From: Climacteris rufus | Lineage: Eukaryota > Chordata > Aves > Passeriformes > Climacteridae | Reading direction: 5' to 3' | Length of the DNA: 64,000 bases | Assembly: GCA_013398175.1 (NCBI GenBank) | Contig: VZRZ01003063.1 | Coordinates: 588,621 to 652,620 of the forward strand | Part shown: one piece after another, positions 1 through 9,856 of the stretch | Position numbering within the stretch: position 1 is the first letter of the stretch | Layout: every line of letters begins with the position of its first letter | Made by a program: the position numbers and the translations under genes | Notes under the pieces: generated by a model | Seen by the model: only the letters and a program-made list of their open reading frames with translations | What the model was told of the DNA's origin: nothing | The model's database searches: none

Positions 1-1603
1 GGAATATTCTCTAAACCTCACTGTCAATGTTTTTCCTCTTTGAAGTGCAAATACCATCCTCTGTGGGGGAACAATGTCTTCATTGTGCTGAAGCAAGCCT
101 TTGAGTTGGTCTGAGAATCAATGGATGTTAATTGGGTGTGAACAAAACACTTGACATTTCCAAAACGGGGACCTGTGGATGAAAATTAGCAACTGCTGCT
201 TTTATATCAGCAAAAGATATGTTGGGGAGTTTTTTATCTATGGGATGTTTTCATAATTCTGCAACCAAACTTCAGCCTTAAGAGCTTCTTACATGGGGCT
301 AAGAGAGCTGTGATCATAATTTAGGGTGACATTAGAGAAATTCCCCTGTAAGAAACAGGTCACTGACAAAAAAATAGAATATTTAAAAATTCGACTTCAA
401 ATTGAGTGTATCACATCCAATACAGTGCTGGAAAATGGTGCCTGGTTCAAAATTCCCACAGCCTTGTGTCCTGGAAATTTGATAATGCCAAAGTGGTTTA
501 TATTTACATTTTAAAATGGAGCCAGCCAAAGAGATTTTTTTTTTATTTAAGTGTGTGAAAAAACTAAAGTGTTGTCTTTTTCCATAATCCAACACATGGC
601 CTGAGATTATCCCAATACAAATCCCTAGAAGGGAAAAATCATGTATTTGTTTAATGATAGTGAAACTCTGAGGATTGAAACATCTTTATGTACATGTATT
701 GGCTCATTTATTGCCTTGCCAGGCTTAGCCCCAGCTTTTCCATTAGCCTCCAGCACAACAGATGACATCATTTCTATTTTCCAGGATATTTTGGCTGTCA
801 CTGATCTGCAGCACAGTTGCTGTATGAAAGACGAATGTCACCCCTCATCGATATGCTTCACAATTTAATTAATTTCTCAGCAGTGTATTAATTAGGCAAC
901 AAAAGCAGCCTGGAACTTCCATAAACGAGATGAGAAATGGATAAAAACTTTCCTAACTCAGCAAATCAAGGCCATGCATGAGGATGTTGCCTGTTTATTT
1001 TAAGGACACATTGTCTACCAGGAGAGGCAGCCCAGCAAAATCAAGTGCTTGCAAGGATTTTGTCCTTTCTGGTGACCAGATCCCACCCTATGCATTGGGG
1101 AATCTGCTGCTAAATGAGGAAAAACCACCACCATGCTGAGAGGGATGAGCCCAGCCTCCAGCACAGGGGAAAGAACAGAAGTCAAAAGGTGAGAAATCTT
1201 CCATGAAAGACAAATTCAGCCCAATCTGTGCTGCTCTCCTGAGCAGAGACACTGAAAACATTCCCTGTCCATCATGAGGGCAATTCTTTCTAACAAAACA
1301 GTTTTATTTTTAGAAGAGAGGCTGTAGAAAACAACAGATTGAAAGAGAGTTAAAGTTTTTATTGCTGTGGGCAGATATTTCCCGGAAATTCCTATGGAGC
1401 TGCTGCAAACAGGACCTGGAAACCGGAATCCAGCTCAGAAAGAAACTCAAAGCTGCTTGGAGCAGGGAGACATGGAGAGTTATGTGTGGGTTAGTGTGGT
1501 CAGGTCAAGCCAACAAAAGTTGTGTGTTTATGATTCTTCAATACTTGGAATATACTGTAGTTAGAAATTCCCAGCATTATGGGGGTCTCAAAGGGAAATA
1601 ATG
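1..1603. other. Unique AT-rich non-coding DNA
   Basis: No coding region is supported; open frames stay under 80 codons and look random. A notably AT-rich patch near 863-897 carries repeated TTAATTA-like cores, the kind of sequence homeodomain proteins can bind, but this is only a composition remark. No mobile element was recognised. Confidence 0.6.
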
Positions 1604-1820
1604 GAATAACAAAATCCCAGAATGATCTGGGTTAGAAGGGACCTTAAAACCATCTCATTCCACCACCTGCCATGGCCAGGGACACCTTCCACTGTCCCAG
1701 ATGGCTCCAAGCCCCGTCCAACCTGGCCTTGGGCACTGCCAGGGATGGGGCAGCCACAGCTTCTCTGGGCACCCTGTGCCAGGGCCTCCCCACCCTCACA
1801 GGGAAGAATTTGTCTCTAAT
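1604..1820 (-). mobile_element. CR1 LINE 3' fragment (type A)
   Basis: The plus strand shows the reverse complement of a CR1 3' region: a TCCCAGAATGATCTGGGTT-like terminus, a block near CCATGGCCAGGGACACCTT, then GGGATGGGGCAGCCACAG and a GGCCTCCCCACCCTCACAGG block. CR1 is the dominant avian non-LTR retrotransposon, and its copies are usually 5'-truncated. This copy keeps only about 215 bp of its 3' end and has no reverse-transcriptase coding part. Open frames across it are translations of the repeat, not host genes. Confidence 0.93.
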
Positions 1821-2734
1821 CACTGTTTACTTGCTTACAGGGCTGGATTAGTAAGAATTCACAAGGGATAAAATGGCACAGCTCAAGTCAGACATCCCTT
1901 CAAAGAAAAAACCAAAATAATGAAAGAAAAATTTAAAAAACATTCCTGTTTATTCAGGATCAATTTCATCTAAATTGTGTTCTAGGGCTTCATATGAGTG
2001 TCCCAAAAGTTTTCCTTACTGAAGACACTCAGCACCAAATGAATGTGGCTTTATGTTTGAGGTTGCAATGAGAATTTTTAGTGATTTTTGCACGGTGGAC
2101 TGATCTCAAAGCTAACAGAGAACGATTTTAAGAGTTGTTTTCATTGCTTTAAGTAGGATGTAAATAGATAAGAAGTGTTTGGACAATAGATTCTTGAGTC
2201 CTATGGGAAATAAGAAAGTTTATGCTCAATTGAGAGGGTCCTCTCATCACACTCACAGTGTGTCCTGCTAAAACAATAGATGGGGGAGAGGTGGCTGCAG
2301 AATTCCTGCTGCTCTGTGATCATCACGGCACTGCACAACTCCCCAGGATGGAAGCAACCACTGAGAGAATTTGCAGGAGCTGGGAACCAAAGCCAGTCAA
2401 GCAGAAAAGCACAGCCCTCACAGCTGGAAGGGGAAACAGCAACAGTTAGGGAACCATTCTGCTGTGGAACGATTTCCTAATTGCTCCTGCTGGCTTTGTC
2501 AGATTCCCCAGAGTGCTGGAAGTCTCAAGACTGCAAAAAGAAAAAGCTAAACCCAAAAAAGTGTGTAGGAGTACCACACTGGTGGTGTGTGTACAGGTCC
2601 TGCACAGGTTATGGACACCCATTTTCAGCTAATAAGAACCAACTTTGGTGCTGTGCTTGCCTTTAAAAGAAGCCTGTGAGGATATCTAAATATTATACAC
2701 AAAACATAATTTTAATGTCTGGGAAATAGCAGAA
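1821..2734. other. Unique non-coding DNA
   Basis: Spacer between two same-strand CR1 fragments. Only short overlapping open frames of 60-66 codons are present, without recognisable domains. Nothing else is evident. Confidence 0.55.
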
Positions 2735-2954
2735 AAATCACAGAATCTCAGAGTGGTTAGGTTGGATCTCATTCCACCCCCTGCCATGGGCAGGGACACC
2801 TTCCCACTATCCCAGGTTACTCCAAGCCCCATCCAGCCTGGCCTTGGGCACTTTCAGGGATGGGGCAGCCACAGCTTCTCTGGGCACCCTGTGCCAGGGC
2901 CTCCCCACTCTCACAGGGAAGAATTTCCTCCTTACAATCTAAATCTACCCTCTT
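2735..2954 (-). mobile_element. CR1 LINE 3' fragment (type A)
   Basis: Reverse-complement CR1 3' end beginning TCACAGAATCTCAGAGTGG and running through the conserved GGGCAGGGACACCTTCC, GGGGCAGCCACAGCTTCTC and GGCCTCCCCACTCTCACAGG blocks. About 18 bases normally present just inside the 3' end (the GGAAGGGACCTTAAA stretch) are shortened here. This is a 5'-truncated, non-autonomous relic with no coding capacity. Confidence 0.92.
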
Positions 2955-3389
2955 AATCAGCATTAATCAGAACAAGCAGAATTAGCAGAACTATGGCCTG
3001 TGACCCAAGGCCTTTTAATGAACTAACAACACCTCGGCACTTCAGTCAGGACCTTCTTTGCCCAAGTGATGAACTTCCCAAAGAAAACCACAGAAGGCCG
3101 TCCCTGTGCACAAAACTTGCAAAAACCTGGGTTGCCATGAGGGCAAAGCCATGTGGAGGAATCAGAGTCCTCTATTCTCTTCATGTCCTTTGAGAATAGC
3201 AACAAATAATGGCTAAAATTAGCCCAAGTAATTTATTTGGATTTTCAAACGCCTTTTGTCAAGTTCCCTGGGGAACACTCAACTCAGCAGTCTTTCAAGA
3301 AGAGGTAAAATAGCAGAAAGGAATGATTTACTTTAATCACCCGAAAAAACATAACACTTGGGAGCTGCAAAATTTCCATACTCAGACAG

Positions 3390-3413
3390 AGTCTGTACAG
3401 AAATGTACAGACT
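3390..3413. repeat. Perfect 10-bp inverted repeat with GAAA loop
   Basis: The arms AGTCTGTACA (3390-3399) and TGTACAGACT (3404-3413) are exact reverse complements around the four bases GAAA. If transcribed from the plus strand this would fold as a 10-bp stem with a GNRA-class tetraloop. The arms contain TGTACA cores, but the spacing of four bases does not fit the three-base spacer of steroid-receptor response elements. No flanking gene gives it a role. Confidence 0.75.
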
Positions 3414-4630
3414 TAATTCTTTTGACGAGGGGAGGAGCAGCAATGTAGCCAAGTTTGCCAATTATTTGGGTAAGTTCAGATGAAAGGAGACACATTAAAG
3501 CAATTCAAAGGAATCCAACACTGGGTGAGCAGGAGGGGTCCTGGCTCCTAGGCAGGTGCTGGTGCTGGAATGAAGAGTTGGAGCCTATTCAGACACATCC
3601 CCGTAAACACCACACAAAAAGAACCATGGTTTGGGGGAAGGAAGATTAGGGGAATTTATTATTTTGTTATTGTTATTTTTCAGCTTGCTTGCTTGCTCAT
3701 TTAACTGAGGTGTTGTGCTACAAACTGTTCATGGACTGTCAACGTTTTTCAAACATCATTGCAGCTATTTCCTGCCTTTAAATATATCATAACCTTTCCG
3801 CTGAACACTCTGAAGGACCAACTTGTCACATCTTCCATATCCTTGGCTCCATCTCAGCCAATTGTGGATGCTGGGATCTGCTCCAGGTTGGTGACACAGC
3901 ACAATAATACGGTGCATTTCTGCAGGGAGGGGTCAGGGATTTATCTGCAGGGACCACTCGGGAGAGAAGGCTGAGCTCCCAGCAGCACCCAGGCAATGGC
4001 TCTGTGAGGGCAGCCCCGAAATTATCCCAGCCCTGAAATGATGCTGCACTTTGTTAAATAAAATACACAGCACCCAGTGCTTGCAGCTCAGTTAAGGAAA
4101 CCAGGATTGAGGGATAGCATCAAAACACATCATGCTTACAGAGCTATTAAGCCACAGCCTTCTAATATTTCTAAACAATCAAATTCCAGGGCTTAGCCAG
4201 GTTCAGGACTTTGTACTTTTCCATCAAAGTAGCCAGCCTTTGGCAGAGGGAGGAATATTCTACACTGGAGACTCGAATAAGTGTGTTTGCAATTCCTCTG
4301 CTGCCATCTACCCTCAAAAATGTCTATGTGCAGCCAGCCTGGTCCTATCCACAAAGTTTGGAAGTCATTAACCAAAGACTAAACCCTACAAACAAAAGGT
4401 CTTAACAACAGACAGCTGTGTTCATTTGCATTTTCTTAAAGACATTTTTGAAGAAAATTACAAAACACTGAAATAAAAAAAATAAAAGGATGACTTGAAG
4501 CCTTATCCATCACAAGGAATCTCCCTGAATATAAAAAAAAAAAAAATTGCAGGCATTTAACACATATAATGTTTTCTTTTTAAAAGCAGAGACAACATGT
4601 TTGATTCTGAGGAAATGCAGAGAAATTTTG

Positions 4631-4733
4631 GTCTGATGAATGTTGGCAGTAGCAAACAGGAGGTAAAAGGTTTGTTAATTTAGTCTGATGAATGTTGGCA
4701 GTAGCAAACAGGAGGTAAAAGGTTTGTTAATTT
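4631..4733 (+). repeat. 52-bp tandem duplication, two near-identical copies
   Basis: Copy 1 (4631-4682) begins GTCTGATGAATGTTGGCAGT and copy 2 (4683-4733) repeats it with no visible substitution until the last base. Near-identity means the event is recent, is a length polymorphism, or is a local assembly duplication. The unit is not CR1 and has no open frame of interest. Confidence 0.92.
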
Positions 4734-5499
4734 TCTCTGTGATTTCCTTGCCTTCTTCAGTTTGTACCTTGTTTGTGTTGTGTTGTGCTCAGGTGCCAGA
4801 AAGAAGGAAATCCAGATTTTTAATTTTTTTTTGTGGTCAAAAGAAACATTAAGCTGGATCTTGCAATATATTTCTCTGTTCTTTGCCAAGTACAGAACTG
4901 TAACTCTCCACCTGGAAGTGTGGAGTCGTGCTCCACTCAAGCACAGAGCACCTCCACTTCTGCACAGGAGGGAAGAGCCACAGCCAGCTGGATTCAGTGG
5001 TTCTGCCAGGATTTACTGGGTCCCACTCATTCATTTTAGCTCTTGGGTTAGTGCTGGGTTAATGATTTCACTCAATGCTCTGAGAGGGCTTTCCCTACTT
5101 TAGTGATTCTGTGGTGGAACACCTTTCCCTCCTGCCTTGACAAAAAATGGGTGTGCAGGGATGACAAGGAGGTGGATTTTTTCCCCATTTCTGGTTCCAG
5201 ATGTTTTCTAAGCATTAATACCCTTTTCCATGGAGGACTGACCTTTAGCTTTACATTTGTCCAAGCAGCAGCTGATGGAGAGGGCAGATAATCACATTCT
5301 TGAGGTGAAATTAACTCTGTGCACCCCTCTATTCCTCAACACCGGGTGGTGAGAGCAGGGTTTGAGCTCACCCCATCTGGGAGGCTTTTGCCTTCCGCTG
5401 GAATAGCAGAGCTGGGATCCTAAAATCAGACACAACTGATCCATGTGCTTCAGTGGCAGCTGGCACTGATTGTGGTTGGGTCATTTATCAGTTTTCTTA

Positions 5500-5600
5500 G
5501 GATCACAGAATGTCCTGAGGTGGAAGGAACCTACAGGACCATCCAGTCCAGCTCCTGGCCCTGCACGGACACCCCAACAATCCCACCCTGTGCCTTTTGG
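5500..5600 (-). mobile_element. CR1 LINE 3' fragment (type B)
   Basis: Reverse-complement CR1 end starting GGATCACAGAATGTCCTGAGG, followed by an ACCATCCAGTCCAGCTCC block and GACACCCCAACAATCCCACC. The same arrangement occurs at 8310 and 36662, defining a second CR1 3'-end type in the window. The right boundary is uncertain because similarity fades into unique sequence. No coding capacity. Confidence 0.85.
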
Positions 5601-8309
5601 GTCGTGCTGTGTAGGGCTGGTTTTAATCCTCTCCTTATCACGAGATCTTCTGGAGTCCTGTTCTAAACCAAGATCAATGACAGAAATAAAATCAATACAA
5701 ATTCCCAAATCCCAAAATATGGTCAATTTCAGCAGTTTGTTTATTTGCAGAACACATCAGGCCCACTGCAGGGCTGTGGCACTGGCTGACGTAAAGCACA
5801 TCTGTCTTTAACTTCATTAAAAGAACAGGTTAAATGTTTCCTTTGGGAGAGTTTTTCTCCTTTCTTACACTGAAATTGAAGGGGAACAATTAACAATGTG
5901 TGTTTAATGCCACGTTCCTAAAGCACCATGTCCATGGAGCAGGAAGAAGGTGTTGAGGGAAGTCAGGACTAAAGCCAAAGAGCAGTTTCTATTGTGTATT
6001 TTTAACATTACTCCTTGCTATAATTCAGTACCAATTTTATTTAATGTAGTGGCCCCTCTGCTGCCATTCCTTAAACATTCCCCTGTCACCTGCCCCAGGC
6101 AGAGCAAACCCAGCTGCTTCTGAGGGAGATGAGAATTGAATTTACTTCCTACACCCGTAACAAAATTTCTTTGCCCTTTGTGCAAAAAGTTTGCTCCCTG
6201 GTTCCTCTTACTCCTTACTGTTTTCTCAGCCTGACTTCAAGAAAACACTTTATAATTTTAGAAGACAGATCCTACTAATCAATATCCAATGGAAAATACA
6301 CAGGTCCATATATTGCATCGTTTTTATATTTAATTGCTCTTTCCTTGCTTCTTCATATTCCACAGAATAAGAAACATAAAATAGTGTTCTATTGGATTAA
6401 CTGAGATATCATAGAGCAAATTCACCCTGGCCGTATCTCTCCTCCACGGGCTCCTGGCATTGCAGGGTGTTGCCAATGAAATAAGAAAGCAGATTAGATA
6501 TAATTCACTTTCAAGCTGCTCTGATAAAATCCAACAAAGGGATCTGACTTATTTCAGATACTCTATCACTACTTATCCACCTATTGCTGCCAAGAGCTAC
6601 CTTGCCAAAAGACTGATGGAAGATTAAAAAACAAGCCCCCACACCAACACCTTCTGCTGCAGAGAATCCCTGCCAGGGTTCTGCTCCATCTGTCCCGCGC
6701 ACTCGGAGAGGCCCAGCTGAACAGGGGCTGCTGCTGGCCCATCTGCAGAACAGGACCCACACCAATTGCTTGACTTATGGTAAATTTGGAAGGCTGTTCT
6801 GTGGAAAAGATCTGAAACACAGCTTGGTCTTTTCCCCGTCTTATCCTGTGTTTTCCTTTTCTTCCATTTTTACAGAGATCCTCCATAGGAATGTATTCAT
6901 TCATGACCTGCTCCTGTTCTGTGTATTCTGGTCTTCATATCCTTGGTGGAGAAAGGGGTGAAATGATTCACTGGACAATTTTTTCCAACAAGATTTTCAG
7001 ATTTTCCTCCTGTCATTTATTTTCCACAGCACTTTGTTTCATCTTCCTTCTGAATACACAAATGCAGCTATATTTGATTTTGGTGGCGTGAGCAGCAAAA
7101 CCCTTAGGGAGAAAGAATTTAAAACCTTCAATGTTTAGGTTTATTAGAAAGCATTTTCCAACACCCAACTAATTAATTGCTTTAAATCACAGAAGTTCAA
7201 AAAGCAATTACATGTAATGATAAATTGCTTTTTCAGACAGGTTGAAGGTGTCGTATCTGAGGCAAGGTAGAGAAATGTGGAGTATGTGTCAGCTGATTCC
7301 CTTATACAGGGATCAAGAACATCTTTGCTTTCCTTGCTGTCCTCTCTACAGGGCTTGTTGAGGGACATAAAATGTGAAAATTTCCATTACCAGCAAGAAT
7401 ACAGTGATTAAATTTTAAAAAAACCCCAAACAAACAAAACCCTTACATCTTAAAATATCAGTAAATCACATTTTTCATAGAGGTCCACAAGACTCAAGTG
7501 GCAGAAAACATGAGGAGCTCAAATTATAGTCTAATAACAAGTTAAATTCAAAAAACAAGCAGCAGACTGACCTTACTGGCTAATAACAACTTTCTTTTTA
7601 AAAAAAAAAATTAAAATAAGGTACCAGATGGGGAAACCAGCCAATATTCATCATCGTGTGCAGCCCCAGAAATGGTGTATCTATTATATGAAAAGATAAC
7701 GGACCATATGTGCTCCAAAAATTAACCAAAATAAAAGGCAGCTAATTTGCTTCACTTTCATTTAACTGCTCCCATCCTCTGAGCTTTAATTTGCAGGCGC
7801 TGAAGGTGAAACTCAAGCTGCTAATCTTAATCATTGTTATGTACACAGCAAGATTTATGATTATACAAGTTTTTGTAGAAATAAAGATGATAATTTAGAA
7901 AAATATGATGATACAACATGCATATTTTGCAGAGGGAAATATTACAGTGGGAAGAAGGAGCTGGATATCAGAAGTCCTTGGTTCTGTCATTTGTAACCCA
8001 TTTGAAATTTGGGTTTGGGACAAATATAAACAAATCTTCTGAAGTCCTGACAGGTGCTTAATCCTTGAGTGAGTTGTGCTTGCAAAGGTACAGAGACAGG
8101 AGGGAAAGTGTATCCTATAGGCCTGGCCATGAATACAGGCACTGGGAAAATGGGAGCAAGGGAAGGAATTGGGATTGTGAAGGTTTTGTTTTGAGTGCAG
8201 GAGTGAGCCAGCATCGCCTTCAGCAGCATCATTTCCCTCTCACTGTCCTGTCCCTGCCATCCCTGTGGGCAGGGGGGAGCATGGCCAGAACTGCTGCTCT
8301 AAGGTGGTG
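5601..8309. other. Unique AT-rich DNA
   Basis: No gene or mobile element was recognised. Short A/T runs occur near 7414 and 7600. The part from about 7600 to 7960 is AT-rich, poor in simple repeats and free of CR1, and has the general look of conserved non-coding DNA; this is an impression and was not tested by alignment. Frames are short and overlapping. Confidence 0.5.
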
Positions 8310-8745
8310 TAGAATTATAGAATCACAGAATATCCGGAGCTGGGAGGGACTGACAGGGATAATCCAGTCCAGCCCCTGTCCCTGCACAGACACCCCACCA
8401 ACCCCACCCTGGGCATCCCTGGGAGCGCTGTCCAAACCCCCCTGGAGCTCTGGCAGCCTCGGGGCCGGGACCATTCCCTGGGGAGCCTGGGCAGTGCCCA
8501 GCACCCTCTGTGGGAAGAACCTTTCCTGATCTCCAGCCTGAGCCTCCCCTGGCACAGCTCCAGCCCTTCCCTGGGTCCTGTCCCTGTCAGAGGGATCAGC
8601 TGCAGCCCCTGGTGAGCTCTGACCTCAGCCTCCTCTTCTCCAGCTGAACAATCCAAGTGCCCTCACCCACTCCTCCTGTGGCCCCTCCAGACCCTTCACC
8701 ATCTCCATGTCCCTCCTTTGGGTGCTGTCCAACAGCTTTAGATCT
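8310..8745 (-). mobile_element. CR1 LINE 3' region, about 435 bp (type B)
   Basis: Starts with the terminal signature AGAATTATAGAATCACAGAAT, then TCCAGTCCAGCCCCTGTCCC, GACACCCCACCAACCCCACC, a GGAGCTCTGGCAGCCTCGG block, CTGATCTCCAGCCTGAGCC and finally the CTCCAACAGCTTTAGATC-like CR1 segment. It is the longest type-B copy here. The open frames that cross it on both strands (108-154 codons) are CR1 shadows and do not encode the CR1 polymerase. Confidence 0.92.
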
Positions 8746-9470
8746 TTCCCAGCAATTAAACATCCCATCCACTTGCTTGTGGACAGATTTCCCGCATGGG
8801 TGTCTCTTGGGATCAGACACTGAACCCACAGTGAGACAGAGCAGGTTCATTCGAGGAGCTGGATGGGCAGAACCTATCTCTGCTCCACTTGCCAGCACTT
8901 CCAGACAGGATCTCAGCCATGCCTGCATGTCAGCAGGCTGCTTGGGGATTCTGTAAAGAGCCTATCAAGCTGACCATCTCAGACAGGCAGGGCGAGGGCC
9001 TTGCTGCTCTCCAATTCCAATGAGCTGTGCTGAATGCAGCATCTGCCTTGTCTGTCTGCTGCCTGCCCATGTATTAACGCACAGCTTTGTGCCGTTCCCC
9101 GGGGCTCTCAAGCATATAATAGAGTTCCAACTTGCTGGAACCTCCTGCAGCAGCTGATATTGTAACTTGTTTTGCTGTGACTGCTCACTTGGAAGTTCCC
9201 AGCTTTGGCAGGACAGCAAAGTAACCACAGTTGAAAACACACGCTCGGAAAGTCGGTGGCATTCAAACGTGCTCCTGTTGAAGCTGGAAGCAGAGCACCC
9301 CGGCTGAGGAGCCCTCCTGCACCCTCCTGGGGCAGGGAAAGGTTTTGGGGAGAGTCACGAGCCTGGGGGAAAAGGATGGAGGACGTAGGTGCATGCACAG
9401 GATGAGAGTTGTCTTTCTACTGGTCTGCAATATTCTGCCACTTGGTAGCATAAAACAGCAAGGGAAAGCT
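8746..9470. other. Unique non-coding DNA
   Basis: No element was recognised between the CR1 and the pentamer tract. Overlapping frames of about 90-110 codons on both strands have no domain and no coding signature. Confidence 0.5.
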
Positions 9471-9519
9471 CCCTTCCCTTCCCTTCCCTTCCCTTCCCTT
9501 CTCTTCTCTTCCCTTCCCT
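9471..9519 (+). repeat. (CCCTT)n pentamer microsatellite
   Basis: Six exact CCCTT units at 9471-9500 are followed by CTCTT variants and two more CCCTT-like units. The minus strand reads (AAGGG)n with at least six GGG runs separated by two bases, which fits the standard intramolecular G-quadruplex pattern. It is likely length-polymorphic. Minus-strand frames rich in R, E, G and K across it are translations of the repeat. Confidence 0.95.
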
Positions 9520-9797
9520 CATTTCCCATGAAGTCAGAAAGGTTATGGTAGTGAATTTTCCCTCAAATAAGAACATTTATGCCAATCGTTATCTTTAATC
9601 TCAAAATAAACTGCTGTAAACAACAGCCAGGTCTTTTCCAAAGTTACTCTCTCAAGTTTCTTGCTCCGTTATCCAAAACAACTGATCTTATGCTGCATCT
9701 TCTGCTCAGCAGAGAGACTAATGGCATCTCACATCTTTATTCAGGCACCTGACACCTGCAGGAAAGAGTGGATAAGAAATCTCTCATATCCAAAATA
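9520..9797. other. Unique non-coding DNA
   Basis: Short AT-rich spacer between the pentamer tract and a CR1 fragment. Nothing recognised. Confidence 0.5.
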
Positions 9798-9856
9798 TCA
9801 TGGAAAGGCTTGGGTTGGAAGGAGACTTAAAGATCCCCTTGTTCCAAACATATGGG
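9798..9856 (-). mobile_element. Short CR1 3' fragment (type A)
   Basis: ATATCATGGAAAGGCTTGGG and then GGTTGGAAGGAGACTTAAAGAT match the terminal 50-60 bp of a reverse-complement CR1. Similarity stops at about 9856. An extremely truncated copy or an eroded relic. Confidence 0.75.

Larger units (their letters stand above)
2955..5499. other. Unique non-coding DNA
   Basis: No gene is supported. It holds a perfect 10-bp hairpin at 3390-3413, a short CTTG run near 3683-3697, an A-run near 4536-4548 and the 52-bp tandem duplication at 4631-4733. Open frames of up to 113 codons occur on both strands at 4.7-5.1 kb, overlapping each other, and show no domain. Confidence 0.55.

Noticed and set aside
3394..3409. 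Steroid-receptor response element
   Set aside because: The half-sites are TGTACA-type with a four-base spacer; the known elements need a three-base spacer.
8065..8529. 154-codon plus-strand frame
   Set aside because: Second half is antisense type-B CR1; first half has no recognisable feature.
9263..9576. Minus-strand frames rich in REGKG
   Set aside because: They are translations of the AAGGG pentamer tract.
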